This document shows, piece by piece, positions 35,381 through 43,458 of a stretch of DNA of 49,976 nt (the first letter of the stretch is position 1; each line of letters begins with the position of its first letter). A program made the position numbers and the translations under genes. Source of the DNA: an uncultured Ruminococcus sp. (lineage in GTDB: Bacteria; Bacillota; Clostridia; Oscillospirales; Ruminococcaceae). Where the stretch lies: contig CAKSAK010000010.1 of the NCBI GenBank assembly GCA_934435205.1, positions 1 to 49,976 of the forward strand, read 5' to 3'. Under the pieces are notes generated by a model. The model worked only from the letters and a program-made list of their open reading frames with translations, was not told where the DNA came from and searched no databases.

Positions 35381-36802
35381 CTAAAATCTGAAATACAAGA
35401 ACGGATTGTTTGTTGTGTTCACAAGCAGAACGCTTGAAAGAACAAGTATCGCCGCATTGCATAGGATACCTGCGGACTGCATAAAACAGGCTGTACCCTT
35501 TGCAGAAAGCGCCTTTTCCTTGATCTTTGGTATAACAGGCATTGTGAAAAGCACTGCCACTGCAAAAAGCCATATATTGTTCATGAAAAGGTGCTGTGTA
35601 ACTGTGTCGGTGAGCTTGTTTCCGTTTGCTCCAACAAGTGCCTTGAAGAACGTACCCAACGAGCCGAGGTTTTCAAAATAGAATATTCCGAAGCCTATGA
35701 AAATAACAAGCTTTGTATAGATATGTGCAAGTGGGACAGGCATTTTCTTCATGCGCTTTTTGCCTATGAGCATTTCAAAGAATATGAACATTCCATAGTA
35801 AAGTCCCCAGAAAACGAAGTTCCAGCTTGCACCGTGCCAAAGTCCTGTGCAGAACCATACAAGGAAAAGTCCTCCGTATTTTCTTCTTTTGCCGAAAATA
35901 GGGAGATAAAGCACATAATCTCTGAAAAATGAGCTAAGTGAGATATGCCACCTCTGCCAGAACTCTGAGATAGTTTTGCAGATAAAAGGATATTTAAAGT
36001 TCTCGTCAAAGTGGAAGCCGAATATCCTGCCAAGACCGATAGCGATATCGGAATAGCCTGAGAAGTCAAAATAATACCACAGACCCACAAGGATAGCACC
36101 GAGCCATGTGCCTGCCACAGAGAGGGTCTTTATATTTTCATAGCCGTTTGAAGCAGAGCCGAAAAGGGCTGTTACAATGGTGCTGAGATTATTTGCGATT
36201 ATGACCTTTTTGCCAAGTCCGAGGATTATCCTTGAAAAGCCGTCGGAAATATCCTTTGCGGTGGTCTTTCTTTCGTTTATCTCCTCGCCGATAACGGAGT
36301 ATCTTACGATAGGTCCTGCAACGAGCTGTGGGAACATTGATACATACAAAAGAAATCTGCCGAAATTTCTCTGGGGTTTGACCTTGCCCCAATAGCAATC
36401 GACGGTATAGGAAATAGTCTGGAACGTATAGAAAGAGATACCGATAGGCAGGACGATATTAGGCACAGGTATCCCCAAGCCAAACCAATTGTTTAGATTT
36501 TCCACAAAGAAAGCCGTATACTTAAAACCGAACAGCACTCCGAGATTAAAGACAAGCGACCATGCAAGCGCCGCTTTTGCCTGCCAGCCTTCGGGGTGTT
36601 TTTCTATCACCCGACCATTTATGTAGTCCACAAGTGAGGAAACTATGAGGATACTCACCCAGACAGGCTCGCCCCATGCGTAAAAGATAAGTGAAAATAC
36701 CACCAGCACTGCATTTCTTATGGCTGTACTGCGTGTGATAAAATAGCATATCAGGCACACAGGCAGGAAGAAATACAAGAAAAAAAGATCCGCAAATACC
36801 AC
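35381..36802 (-). CDS. MBOAT-family membrane O-acyltransferase (AlgI/DltB-like)
   Basis: This polytopic enzyme moves an acyl group across the membrane to a surface polymer. About ten membrane segments, LPIGISFYTFQTISYTVDCYWG, FPQLVAGPIVRY, DFSGYSDIAIGLGRIFGF and the catalytic His in CTGLWHGASWNFVFWGLYYG (about residue 320) mark AlgI-type MBOAT proteins. The frame is open to an ATG at 36871. However, AGGAG fits the GTG at 36802, giving the usual beginning VVFADLFFLYFFLPV and 473 aa. It heads the two-gene operon with the DHHW protein. Confidence 0.92.
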   Translation of the reverse strand: MVFADLFFLYFFLPVCLICYFITRSTAIRNAVLVVFSLIFYAWGEPVWVSILIVSSLVDYINGRVIEKHPEGWQAKAALAWSLVFNLGVLFGFKYTAFFVENLNNWFGLGIPVPNIVLPIGISFYTFQTISYTVDCYWGKVKPQRNFGRFLLYVSMFPQLVAGPIVRYSVIGEEINERKTTAKDISDGFSRIILGLGKKVIIANNLSTIVTALFGSASNGYENIKTLSVAGTWLGAILVGLWYYFDFSGYSDIAIGLGRIFGFHFDENFKYPFICKTISEFWQRWHISLSSFFRDYVLYLPIFGKRRKYGGLFLVWFCTGLWHGASWNFVFWGLYYGMFIFFEMLIGKKRMKKMPVPLAHIYTKLVIFIGFGIFYFENLGSLGTFFKALVGANGNKLTDTVTQHLFMNNIWLFAVAVLFTMPVIPKIKEKALSAKGTACFMQSAGILCNAAILVLSSVLLVNTTNNPFLYFRF

Positions 36803-36874
36803 AACAAAACTCCTAACAAAAATTGATAAAACAGCCAAAGTCGGCTTGTTCCGACAAAAGGCGATACACATTTA

Positions 36875-36903
36875 AGTATATCACTGCACACACTAAAAGT
36901 CAA
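36875..36903 (-). promoter_or_regulatory. Promoter of the MBOAT-DHHW operon
   Basis: On the minus strand, TTGACT (36903-36898), 17 bases and TATACT (36880-36875) lie about 70 bases before the GTG start. An ATG at 36871 would overlap the start point, which supports the shorter protein. Confidence 0.75.
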
Positions 36904-36942
36904 TTAAAATGGGGGTCCGTGGAAAGTTTTTCGGTTATGCAC

Positions 36943-36970
36943 AAAAAAAAGCCGCACAAATTGTACGGCT
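36943..36970 (-). terminator. Terminator hairpin downstream of the DUF4261 gene
   Basis: Arms AGCCGTACA/TGTGCGGCT (one G-U) with a 3-base loop are followed on the minus strand by eight T. It ends leftward transcription just before the MBOAT promoter. A second copy without a T-run lies at 37102-37122. Confidence 0.8.
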
Positions 36971-36998
36971 GAGAGTGTCGAAAAAGCAACAAATCAAC

Positions 36999-37185
36999 GG
37001 GCGAACGCTGTTCGCCCCTACATATAAACAGCGTATTTACGCCATTTGTAGGGGACGGCGCCCTCGACGTCCCACTTGTTTCGGACTTTTTCAACAAACT
37101 GAGCCGCACAAATTGTACGGCTTTGAATGTCATATAAATGAGTTATCAAGCAAACAAAAAAGGGCGACCAGAGGTCGCCCCTACA
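36999..37185. repeat. Cluster of three palindromic modules of the CCCCTACA family
   Basis: GGGCGAAC-GCT-GTTCGCCCC then TACA (36999-37022) is joined through a GCGTA-TT-TACGC palindrome to the opposite-facing TGTAGGGGACGGCGCC to CGTCCC (37047-37073). GGGCGACC-AGA-GGTCGCCCC then TACA follows at 37162-37185. The first module and its TACGCCATTTGTA tail recur at 42699-42751. Confidence 0.75.
37102..37122. repeat. Second copy of the terminator hairpin
   Basis: AGCCGCACA-AAT-TGTACGGCT is identical over 21 bases to the hairpin of the terminator 150 bases away, but lacks the T-run on either side. It lies between two palindromic modules. Confidence 0.65.
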
Positions 37186-37207
37186 GAAAGTCACGCAGTT
37201 ACGCTGT

Positions 37208-37981
37208 TTAATACTTTATTTTCAGGGTCTTGCCCGGAACGCTCACGCCGTCTGACAGGGTGATAGGGAGCTTTTGCTCCTCCGAGAAGCCGATAGTTTC
37301 GCCGTCTTTAAGCTCAACGCCCTCAGAAAGAACATACTCGGAGATAGAAAGCAGGAAGCCCAAGAGATCGTTAGGCTGTTTTGGAGAGTCAACTATTTCC
37401 ATTTCCTCATATCCGAAAAATCTCATGCCTGATGTGAAGGCGCAAAGACCTGTTTTGGCAAGATACATACCTGTATAAATAAGAATAGGCATTGGATACT
37501 CGCCGTCTTTGATAGTTTCAGCAAAGTTCACATAGAAATTCTTCTCATAAACTGTCGGGTCTTTATAGATACCGATAGCGTTATCGAGCTTGAGCAGAGA
37601 GCTTGCCACCTTTGCAAAGAGGATAGCCTGCTCAACAGCGCTTGTTTTATTCATTACAGCGAGCATAACGTGCGCCTGATGCTTAGCGACCTCGTTTGCG
37701 CCCTCTTTCCAGAGAATATTATACTTTGCCGCATTTTCAGCTTCCTTGTTAGGAACTGGGTTAGGCATAAGTGAGCAAGCGACCACCATATCGCCAACCT
37801 TGAATACCATGGCGTTGTCTTTTACATCGTCCTGCGGAACGATGTTCCAATCGTCTTTCAGGAACTTTTTAAATCTGAGCCAATCCATGTTAGCGTCTGT
37901 GTAGAGAACGAAGCCTGCAAGGACGTTGCCTTCCTTTTTATCGTCCTTGGTTTCCTGAACGTTTTTGTTTTCTTCTGACAT
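37208..37981 (-). CDS. DUF4261 domain protein
   Basis: The 257-aa protein is probably cytoplasmic, with a charged N-terminus (KNVQETKDDKKEG). The rest matches the layout of DUF4261 proteins: FVLYTDANMDWLRFKKFLKD, VACSLMPNPVPNKEAENAAK, HQAHVMLAVMN and RFFGYEEMEIVDSP. The function of the family is unknown. It is transcribed alone: a consensus promoter lies upstream and hairpins follow. Confidence 0.8.
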   Translation of the reverse strand: MSEENKNVQETKDDKKEGNVLAGFVLYTDANMDWLRFKKFLKDDWNIVPQDDVKDNAMVFKVGDMVVACSLMPNPVPNKEAENAAKYNILWKEGANEVAKHQAHVMLAVMNKTSAVEQAILFAKVASSLLKLDNAIGIYKDPTVYEKNFYVNFAETIKDGEYPMPILIYTGMYLAKTGLCAFTSGMRFFGYEEMEIVDSPKQPNDLLGFLLSISEYVLSEGVELKDGETIGFSEEQKLPITLSDGVSVPGKTLKIKY

Positions 37982-38016
37982 TTTGTTACCTCCATAAGAT
38001 AAAGTCTGTTGAGGAC

Positions 38017-38045
38017 ATTATAGCACACTTAGGGAGAAAATGCAA
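38017..38045 (-). promoter_or_regulatory. Promoter of the DUF4261 gene
   Basis: On the minus strand, TTGCAT (38045-38040), 17 bases and a perfect TATAAT (38022-38017) lie 35 bases before the ATG. Confidence 0.7.
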
Positions 38046-38055
38046 CAGGGGGGTA

Positions 38056-38186
38056 AATGAGGAATGAGGAGTGAGGAATGAGGAATTATGGTATCGCCTG
38101 CGGCGATGATTTTTTTGTAGGGGCGAACAGCGTTCGCCCGTTAATTTAACGCTTTTGCGACATACTGGTGCGACCTTTGGTCGCCA
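38056..38186. repeat. AATGAGG tract plus palindromic modules
   Basis: 38056-38086 holds four AATGAGG/AGTGAGG units. TGTAGGGGCGAAC-AGC-GTTCGCCCG follows at 38116-38140, and a partial GCGACC-TTT-GGTCGC hairpin lies at 38170-38185. No gene is present in the 308-base gap between the DUF4261 and phoR genes. Confidence 0.65.
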
Positions 38187-38248
38187 GCTTGTTTTTTGTC
38201 CTTCTTTATCGCCCTTCCCCTCAATAATTTGTATACCATGTACCTGCA

Positions 38249-38284
38249 CAAAAACGCCGTTCCGACTTCTCGTCAGAACGGCGT
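38249..38284 (-). terminator. Terminator of the phoP-phoR transcript
   Basis: Arms ACGCCGTTC/GAACGGCGT with a 13-base loop are followed on the minus strand by TTTTTG, 6 bases past the phoR stop. Confidence 0.85.
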
Positions 38285-38289
38285 GGTTA

Positions 38290-40020
38290 TTATTCTGTTA
38301 CCGCTGTTTCCTCAGCCTGCTGTGTTTCAGGCTCGTTGAAAGGCAGCTTCACCGTTATGGTAGTTCCCTTTTCAAGCTGGCTTTCAAGGGATATCTCACC
38401 GCTGTGATATGCGACTATATGCTTTACAATAGAAAGTCCCAGACCTGTGCCGCCTATCTTCTTTGAACGGCTTTTATCAACTCGGTAAAAACGTTCAAAT
38501 ATTCGGCTTTGATGTTCGTCGGATATGCCTATGCCCGTGTCGCTGAACACTGCCACGGCTTTGCCGTCCTCTATGCCGACCGTTACTTTCAGGCTTCCGC
38601 CCTCATGATTATACTTTATGGCGTTGTCCATGAGATTTAAAAACAGTTCTGTGATGTAGCTCTGATTGCCGTATATCTGAACAGGTTCGCCCTCAATGGT
38701 CATTGTGACCTCTCTGTTGTCTGCCTTGTGACGGAGTATCTCCTCTACGTCATGGGCGGTTTTCAGCAGGTCTATCTTATCGTTCAAAACGTGTTCCTGC
38801 TCCTCTATCTGGGAAAGCCTGATAATATCGTTTATAAGATACAAAAGTCTTTCGCTTTCACGATATATCATGCCACCGTATTTCTTCACGTCCTCTTCCT
38901 TGGTGAAGATGCCGTTTTCAAGAAGCTCGCCAAAGCCTTTTATGGTAGTAAGCGGAGTTTTAAGCTCGTGAGATACGTTGGCTGAGAAGTCACGGCGTAT
39001 CTGCTCGCTTTGTATCTCCTCTGTTACGTCAACAAAGAAGATTATGATACCAAAATCAAGGGTATTCTCGCTGTAGACCTTATTTGCAAAGGTACGGTAA
39101 AAACGGCTTTTTTCTGTGATGATACCGTTTGCTGCACCGCTTTCCTTGGCTTCTTCAAGCAGACCTATTATCTGCTGATCGTTTGTCATATGGTTTATCT
39201 TGGTATGTTCTGTAGGGTCAAAGCTGTTGCCGAGAATTTTTTGTGCGCTCTTATTTACTGAAAGCACTGTCATATCCTCGTCAAGAAGTATCATGCCCTC
39301 AACCATATTTTCGGTAATGAGAGATATTTTTTCTCTCTCTGCTTTTATCTTATTCATGTTCTTATGTATTCGCCCCATAAGAACGTCTGCATTTTTTATG
39401 ATAGGTTCAAGCTCCTCATAAGGCGTTTCAAACTGACCGATATTCTCGTTTCTCAGATCAAGCTGTTTTACAAGGGAATTTATCGGCTTTATCATGCTTT
39501 CCGAAAGCTTTATGGAGATTATGGTGGTGACAAAGATTATGCCCCCTGCGAATACCACGAGCATTGGTATAAATGCAAGAAATACTCCTGCAAGGTTTTC
39601 TTTATCGGTGGAAAATCTCAGCACGCCGCTGTCATATTTTATGGCATAATAATAAGTAGTGTATCCAAGGGTTTTGGAAAATCTTGTGGCTTCGCCCTCG
39701 CCCTTTGCCATGGCTTTTCTGAACTCCTCACGGTCGGAGTGGTTTTCCATTTTGGCGGTATCTGCTTCAGAGTCATATTTTACATTGCCCTGTGCGTCAA
39801 TGAAGGTGACACGGACATCATATTCCACTGATCTTTCCAATATATCAGCCATTTCTGAGGGTTCATTGTTTCCTGCGGCAACGAGCTTTGCAGCGGATTT
39901 AAGCTCGTTTTTAGTGAAACGCTGATAGGAAGAATATCCGAGAGAGCCTGCTACTAAAAGAAAAAACAGCACTGTACATGAAACAAGTATTGTCATGACT
40001 TTATAGAGCTTTTTCTGCAT
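38290..40020 (-). CDS. phoR: Phosphate-type sensor histidine kinase (PhoR-like)
   Basis: This membrane kinase of a two-component pair probably reports phosphate supply. It has membrane segments at about residues 9-30 and 155-180 around an extracellular sensor, then a HAMP-type linker and a PAS domain (ENMVEGMILLDEDMTVLSVN). The HisKA box with the phospho-accepting His is FSANVSHELKTPLTTIKGF (about residue 350). The ATPase domain has LMDNAIKYN, FSDTGIGIS, FERFYRVDKSRSKKIGGTGLG and LGLSIVKHI. Length 576 aa. It lies 30 bases after phoP, in a unit that begins with a Na/Pi cotransporter. Confidence 0.9.
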   Translation of the reverse strand: MQKKLYKVMTILVSCTVLFFLLVAGSLGYSSYQRFTKNELKSAAKLVAAGNNEPSEMADILERSVEYDVRVTFIDAQGNVKYDSEADTAKMENHSDREEFRKAMAKGEGEATRFSKTLGYTTYYYAIKYDSGVLRFSTDKENLAGVFLAFIPMLVVFAGGIIFVTTIISIKLSESMIKPINSLVKQLDLRNENIGQFETPYEELEPIIKNADVLMGRIHKNMNKIKAEREKISLITENMVEGMILLDEDMTVLSVNKSAQKILGNSFDPTEHTKINHMTNDQQIIGLLEEAKESGAANGIITEKSRFYRTFANKVYSENTLDFGIIIFFVDVTEEIQSEQIRRDFSANVSHELKTPLTTIKGFGELLENGIFTKEEDVKKYGGMIYRESERLLYLINDIIRLSQIEEQEHVLNDKIDLLKTAHDVEEILRHKADNREVTMTIEGEPVQIYGNQSYITELFLNLMDNAIKYNHEGGSLKVTVGIEDGKAVAVFSDTGIGISDEHQSRIFERFYRVDKSRSKKIGGTGLGLSIVKHIVAYHSGEISLESQLEKGTTITVKLPFNEPETQQAEETAVTE

Positions 40021-40050
40021 ATGCTGTTCCTCCTTATCTGAAAAATTCTT

Positions 40051-40728
40051 TTAGATCTTATATCCTACGCCACGGACGGTCTTGATAAGATCCGTACAGC
40101 CTGCGGCTTCAAGCTTTTGTCTGAGGGTCTTGATGTGCATATCAACAGTTCTTGTTTCCCCTGCGAACTCATAGCCCCAGACCATTTCCATAAGCTTATC
40201 ACGGCTCACGGCTATGGACTTATGGCGCATAAGATACATCAAAAGCTCAAATTCCTTATAGGTCAGAACGACCTCCTGTCCGTTATATGTACAGATACGT
40301 CTTGAAGCGTCAAGGGATACGCCCTGTTCTTCTATGACATCGGCTTCGGCATTCTGCTTGCCTGCACGTCTTAAAACGGCTTTTATTCTTGAAAGCAGTT
40401 CCATTACGCCGAACGGCTTTGTTATATAATCATCTGCACCCATTTCAAGACCTGACACCTTATCAAGCTCGCTTGATTTTGCGGTGAGCATTATAACAGG
40501 AACGTCCTGAGTGCGGCTGTCTTTTTTGAGCTTTGAAAGTATGGAATAGCCGTCCTCGTCAGGAAGCATTATATCAAGAAGCACCAGCGAAGGCTCTTTG
40601 CTTCTTATCTCTTCATAAAACGGCTTTGCTTTCGGAAATGCTTTCACCTCATATCCGCCCGATTTAAGTGCGCAGGATATAAGCTCTCTTATTCCGTCAT
40701 CGTCTTCTACACAATATATAAGTGCCAT
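40051..40728 (-). CDS. phoP: Response regulator, OmpR/PhoB type (PhoP-like)
   Basis: This is the DNA-binding partner of the adjacent kinase. The receiver domain has the acidic pair EDDDGIRELI, the phospho-accepting Asp in LVLLDIMLPDEDG (about residue 52), MLTAKSSE and the Lys in DYITKPFGVMELL. The C-terminal winged helix has LTYKEFELLMYLM and TRTVDMHIKTLRQKL with TVRGVGYKI at the end. Length 225 aa. It probably binds the TTTTAC-type repeats upstream of the Na/Pi gene and of pstS. It starts 12 bases after the Na/Pi gene. Confidence 0.92.
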   Translation of the reverse strand: MALIYCVEDDDGIRELISCALKSGGYEVKAFPKAKPFYEEIRSKEPSLVLLDIMLPDEDGYSILSKLKKDSRTQDVPVIMLTAKSSELDKVSGLEMGADDYITKPFGVMELLSRIKAVLRRAGKQNAEADVIEEQGVSLDASRRICTYNGQEVVLTYKEFELLMYLMRHKSIAVSRDKLMEMVWGYEFAGETRTVDMHIKTLRQKLEAAGCTDLIKTVRGVGYKI

Positions 40729-40740
40729 ATAATAACCCCC

Positions 40741-42522
40741 TTAATATTCCTTTGCAGGCAGAGCGTATTTCTCGCTGTAACGCTTGACCTGTCCGTCAAA
40801 GCCCTCGCCTGAATTTTTAAGCATCTGAACATACTCGTGAACGTCAAAGCTTTCGTCATTTTCCTGTATAAGACAGACCGCTATATTTGAGCAATGGTCT
40901 GAAACTCGTTCCAAATTTGTGAGCAGGTCGGAGAACACAAAGCCCATTTCTATGGTACACTCGCCTGTCTGAAGTCTTTTTACATGGCGGTTTTTAAGCT
41001 TTGTTCTTATCTTATCCACCACTTCTTCCAGAGGCTCTACTCTTGTGGCAAGCTCCAGATCGTGCTTTTCAAAGGCTTCCATGGCGATATCCAAAACATC
41101 TCTTACAGCACTGCACATGACCTTCACTTCGGCTGTTGCCTGTGATGTGAAATTCAGATCCTTCTGCTGTTTTTCCTCGGCAACAGACACCATATTCATG
41201 GCGTGGTCTGAGATACGCTCAAAGTCGCCTATAACATGAAGTATAGTTGAAACGGACTGAGAATCCTTTGCAGAAAGATCTCGGCTCGAAAGCTTTACAA
41301 GATATGTGCCTAGTCTATCTTCATAGAGATCGACGGCGGCTTCATTTGCGGCTATCTGCTCTGCTTTTTCCTTATCGTATTTATCAACGCAGATGCTCAT
41401 TGCCATGTCTATGCTTTCTTTTGCTATCTCGCCCATGCGGTTTGTAAGCTCTCTGCACTTTTCAACTGCAAAAGACGGTGACTGGAGAAATCTTTCGTCA
41501 AGAAGCTTGAACTGCTCTTCGATATTGTTCTTATTTCCCTCACCCTCTTTGTCTTTGACAGTGAGGTAGGCAAGCTTTTCAAGGACTTTGATAAATGGCA
41601 GAAGCACGATAGATGTTGACAGGTTGAATATAGTATGCACAATAGCTATCTCCTTTGCACCAACAACTCCGTCGATGAATGAGAAGCCGATAAAGGCGTT
41701 GAGCAGATAGAAAACTGTAAGGAAAAGCACTGTTCCTATTATATTAAAATAGAGGTGGACAACTGCAACACGCTTTGCGTTCTTGCTTGTGCCTATTGAT
41801 GAAAGCAGTGCTGTTACGCAAGTTCCTATGTTCTGACCGAGTATTATCGGCAATGCAGAGCCGAAGGTTATCGCTCCTGTTGCAGAGAGAGCCTGAAGGA
41901 TACCAACGGAAGCAGATGAGGACTGAATGATAGCGGTAAGAAGTGCGCCTGCAAGAACGCCCAAGATAGGGTTTTTGAACCAGAGAAGCACTTCTGCGAA
42001 CTCAGGAACGTCTTTAAGAGGTGCGACTGCACCGCTCATTGAGTCCATTCCGAACATGAGCACTGCAAAGCCTACGAGTATAGATGCGATATCCTTTTTC
42101 TTATCGTTTTTGGAGAACGTCAGCATTGCAACGCCTATTATCGCAAGGATAGGCGAGAACGAGGACGGCTTGAGCATATTTATAAGAAAGCTGTCGCCGC
42201 TAAGTCCTGACAGAGATAATATCCACGCTGTTACGGTAGTACCGATATTTGCGCCCATTATAACGCCTATGGCGGAATGGAGCTTCATGATGCCTGCATT
42301 TACAAAGCCCACGAGCATTACTGTGGTGGCTGAGGAGGACTGGATGACCGCTGTTACAGAAAGTCCAAGCAACATTGCCTTGATAGGGTTTGAGGTGAGC
42401 CTTTCAAATATTTTTTCAAGCTTTCCTCCTGCGAGTTTTTCCAGCCCGTTACCCATTACATTCATTCCGTAAAGGAACATTGCAAGACCGCCTATAAGGG
42501 TCAGAACATTAAAAATCGTCAT
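40741..42522 (-). CDS. Na+/phosphate cotransporter family protein with PhoU-like tail
   Basis: This membrane protein of the NptA/YjbB type probably moves phosphate with sodium. The N-terminal 340 residues hold two related membrane repeats, each with the QSSSA motif (TAVIQSSSATTVMLVGFVNAG and TAIIQSSSASVGILQAL) and GANIGTTVTA/GQNIGTCVTA. The C-terminal 230 residues are PhoU-like helices (DFERISDHAMNM, ERVSDHCSNIA). The frame is open to 42648; the ATG at 42522 with AGGGAG upstream is the better start (593 aa). It heads an operon with phoP-phoR. Confidence 0.92.
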   Translation of the reverse strand: MTIFNVLTLIGGLAMFLYGMNVMGNGLEKLAGGKLEKIFERLTSNPIKAMLLGLSVTAVIQSSSATTVMLVGFVNAGIMKLHSAIGVIMGANIGTTVTAWILSLSGLSGDSFLINMLKPSSFSPILAIIGVAMLTFSKNDKKKDIASILVGFAVLMFGMDSMSGAVAPLKDVPEFAEVLLWFKNPILGVLAGALLTAIIQSSSASVGILQALSATGAITFGSALPIILGQNIGTCVTALLSSIGTSKNAKRVAVVHLYFNIIGTVLFLTVFYLLNAFIGFSFIDGVVGAKEIAIVHTIFNLSTSIVLLPFIKVLEKLAYLTVKDKEGEGNKNNIEEQFKLLDERFLQSPSFAVEKCRELTNRMGEIAKESIDMAMSICVDKYDKEKAEQIAANEAAVDLYEDRLGTYLVKLSSRDLSAKDSQSVSTILHVIGDFERISDHAMNMVSVAEEKQQKDLNFTSQATAEVKVMCSAVRDVLDIAMEAFEKHDLELATRVEPLEEVVDKIRTKLKNRHVKRLQTGECTIEMGFVFSDLLTNLERVSDHCSNIAVCLIQENDESFDVHEYVQMLKNSGEGFDGQVKRYSEKYALPAKEY

Positions 42523-42576
42523 ACTGACACTCCCTGATAATAATTTTACACTATTGTTACAATGTTTACAATGAAC

Positions 42577-42631
42577 ATTATACAACATAATTGTAAAATA
42601 ACAAATCAGGCTGAGTAAAATCTGAGTAAAA
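42577..42631 (-). promoter_or_regulatory. Promoter and PhoP-box-like repeats of the Na/Pi-phoP-phoR operon
   Basis: On the minus strand, -10 TATAAT (42582-42577) is preceded by TTTTAC hexamers starting at 42598, 42620 and 42631, which is 22 and 11 bases apart. Two of them form a perfect TTTTACTCAG direct repeat. The nearest TTTTACAAT starts 16 bases before the -10, the same layout as at pstS. No good -35 box exists, as expected for an activator-dependent promoter. Confidence 0.6.
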
Positions 42632-42646
42632 TCGTACAAGAAGAGC

Positions 42647-42671
42647 AAAAAGGCGGTATTTCCGCCTTTTT
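42647..42671. terminator. Terminator between phoU and the Na/Pi operon
   Basis: Symmetric arms AAAAAGGCGG/CCGCCTTTTT with a 5-base loop give T-runs on both strands. It closes the pst-phoU transcript and separates it from the next operon. Confidence 0.85.
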
Positions 42672-42698
42672 AGTATATTGAAAGCTCTCTGTGCCGGC

Positions 42699-42751
42699 GG
42701 GCGACCAAAGGTCGCCCCTACATACAAACAACGTTTTTACGCCATTTGTAA
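42699..42751. repeat. Palindromic module with extended tail downstream of phoU
   Basis: GGGCGACC-AAA-GGTCGCCCC then TACA (42699-42722) continues into TACGCCATTTGTA, the same tail seen after the module at 36999. The opposite-facing module that follows at 37047 is missing here. Confidence 0.7.
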
Positions 42752-42762
42752 GCTTTCGTATT

Positions 42763-43422
42763 TTACATTATTCTTTCTGTTTTATGGACGCCTGTTACGG
42801 AGAAAACCACCCATTCTGCGATATTTACCGCATGGTCACCGATACGCTCGAAGTATTTTGCCACCATAAGGGTATCTATTGCTTTTTCACCGTTTGCCTT
42901 ATCGGCGGCTATCTCGTCGATTATCTTATCCTTGGTCTTTACAAAAAGCTCGTCTATTTTATCGTCGGAGCTTATAACTTTCTTTGCAAGTTCCTCGTCG
43001 TTGTTCACATAGGCGTCGATAGCATCGTTCACCATTTGTGTGGCGGCTCTTGCCATTTCGCTGATATCGCTAAGATCCCAAGTCTGCTTTTTCTTTATAA
43101 GCCGGATATTCAGGTCTGCGATATCTGCCGCCTGATCGCCAACACGCTCGATATCGGTTATCATTTTAAGGGCAGCGGACACACGTCTGAGATCCTCGGC
43201 AAAAACAGGCTGCTGCTGCAAGAGCAGGTTAAGACAGATCCTCTCTACCTCACGCTCCGCCTCGTTTATCTTGGCGTCAAACTCCACCGTTTCACGGGCA
43301 AGCTTTGTATCCTGCTCTTCAAGAGATTTTATTGACATTGCGATTATCTGCTCTGTCATTGCTGCCATAGAAAGCAGCTTTTTGTTAAGCTCGCTGAGCT
43401 TATTGTCAAAATTCGCACGCAT
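42763..43422 (-). CDS. phoU: Phosphate transport regulator PhoU
   Basis: This cytoplasmic helical protein damps PhoR signalling and Pst uptake when phosphate is plentiful. It has two three-helix PhoU repeats with metal-binding signatures DIERVGDQAADIADL and YFERIGDHAVNIAEWV. Length 219 aa is typical. It is the last gene of pstSCAB-phoU, 36 bases after pstB, and is followed by a strong terminator. Confidence 0.95.
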   Translation of the reverse strand: MRANFDNKLSELNKKLLSMAAMTEQIIAMSIKSLEEQDTKLARETVEFDAKINEAEREVERICLNLLLQQQPVFAEDLRRVSAALKMITDIERVGDQAADIADLNIRLIKKKQTWDLSDISEMARAATQMVNDAIDAYVNNDEELAKKVISSDDKIDELFVKTKDKIIDEIAADKANGEKAIDTLMVAKYFERIGDHAVNIAEWVVFSVTGVHKTERIM

Positions 43423-43458
43423 AGATATTTCTTCCTTTCACCTATATTTCCAAAGCGT

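Noticed and set aside
38290..40728. Vancomycin-type (VanRS) two-component system
   Set aside because: The pair is encoded with a Na/Pi cotransporter next to pst-phoU, and no van genes are present, so a phosphate system fits better.
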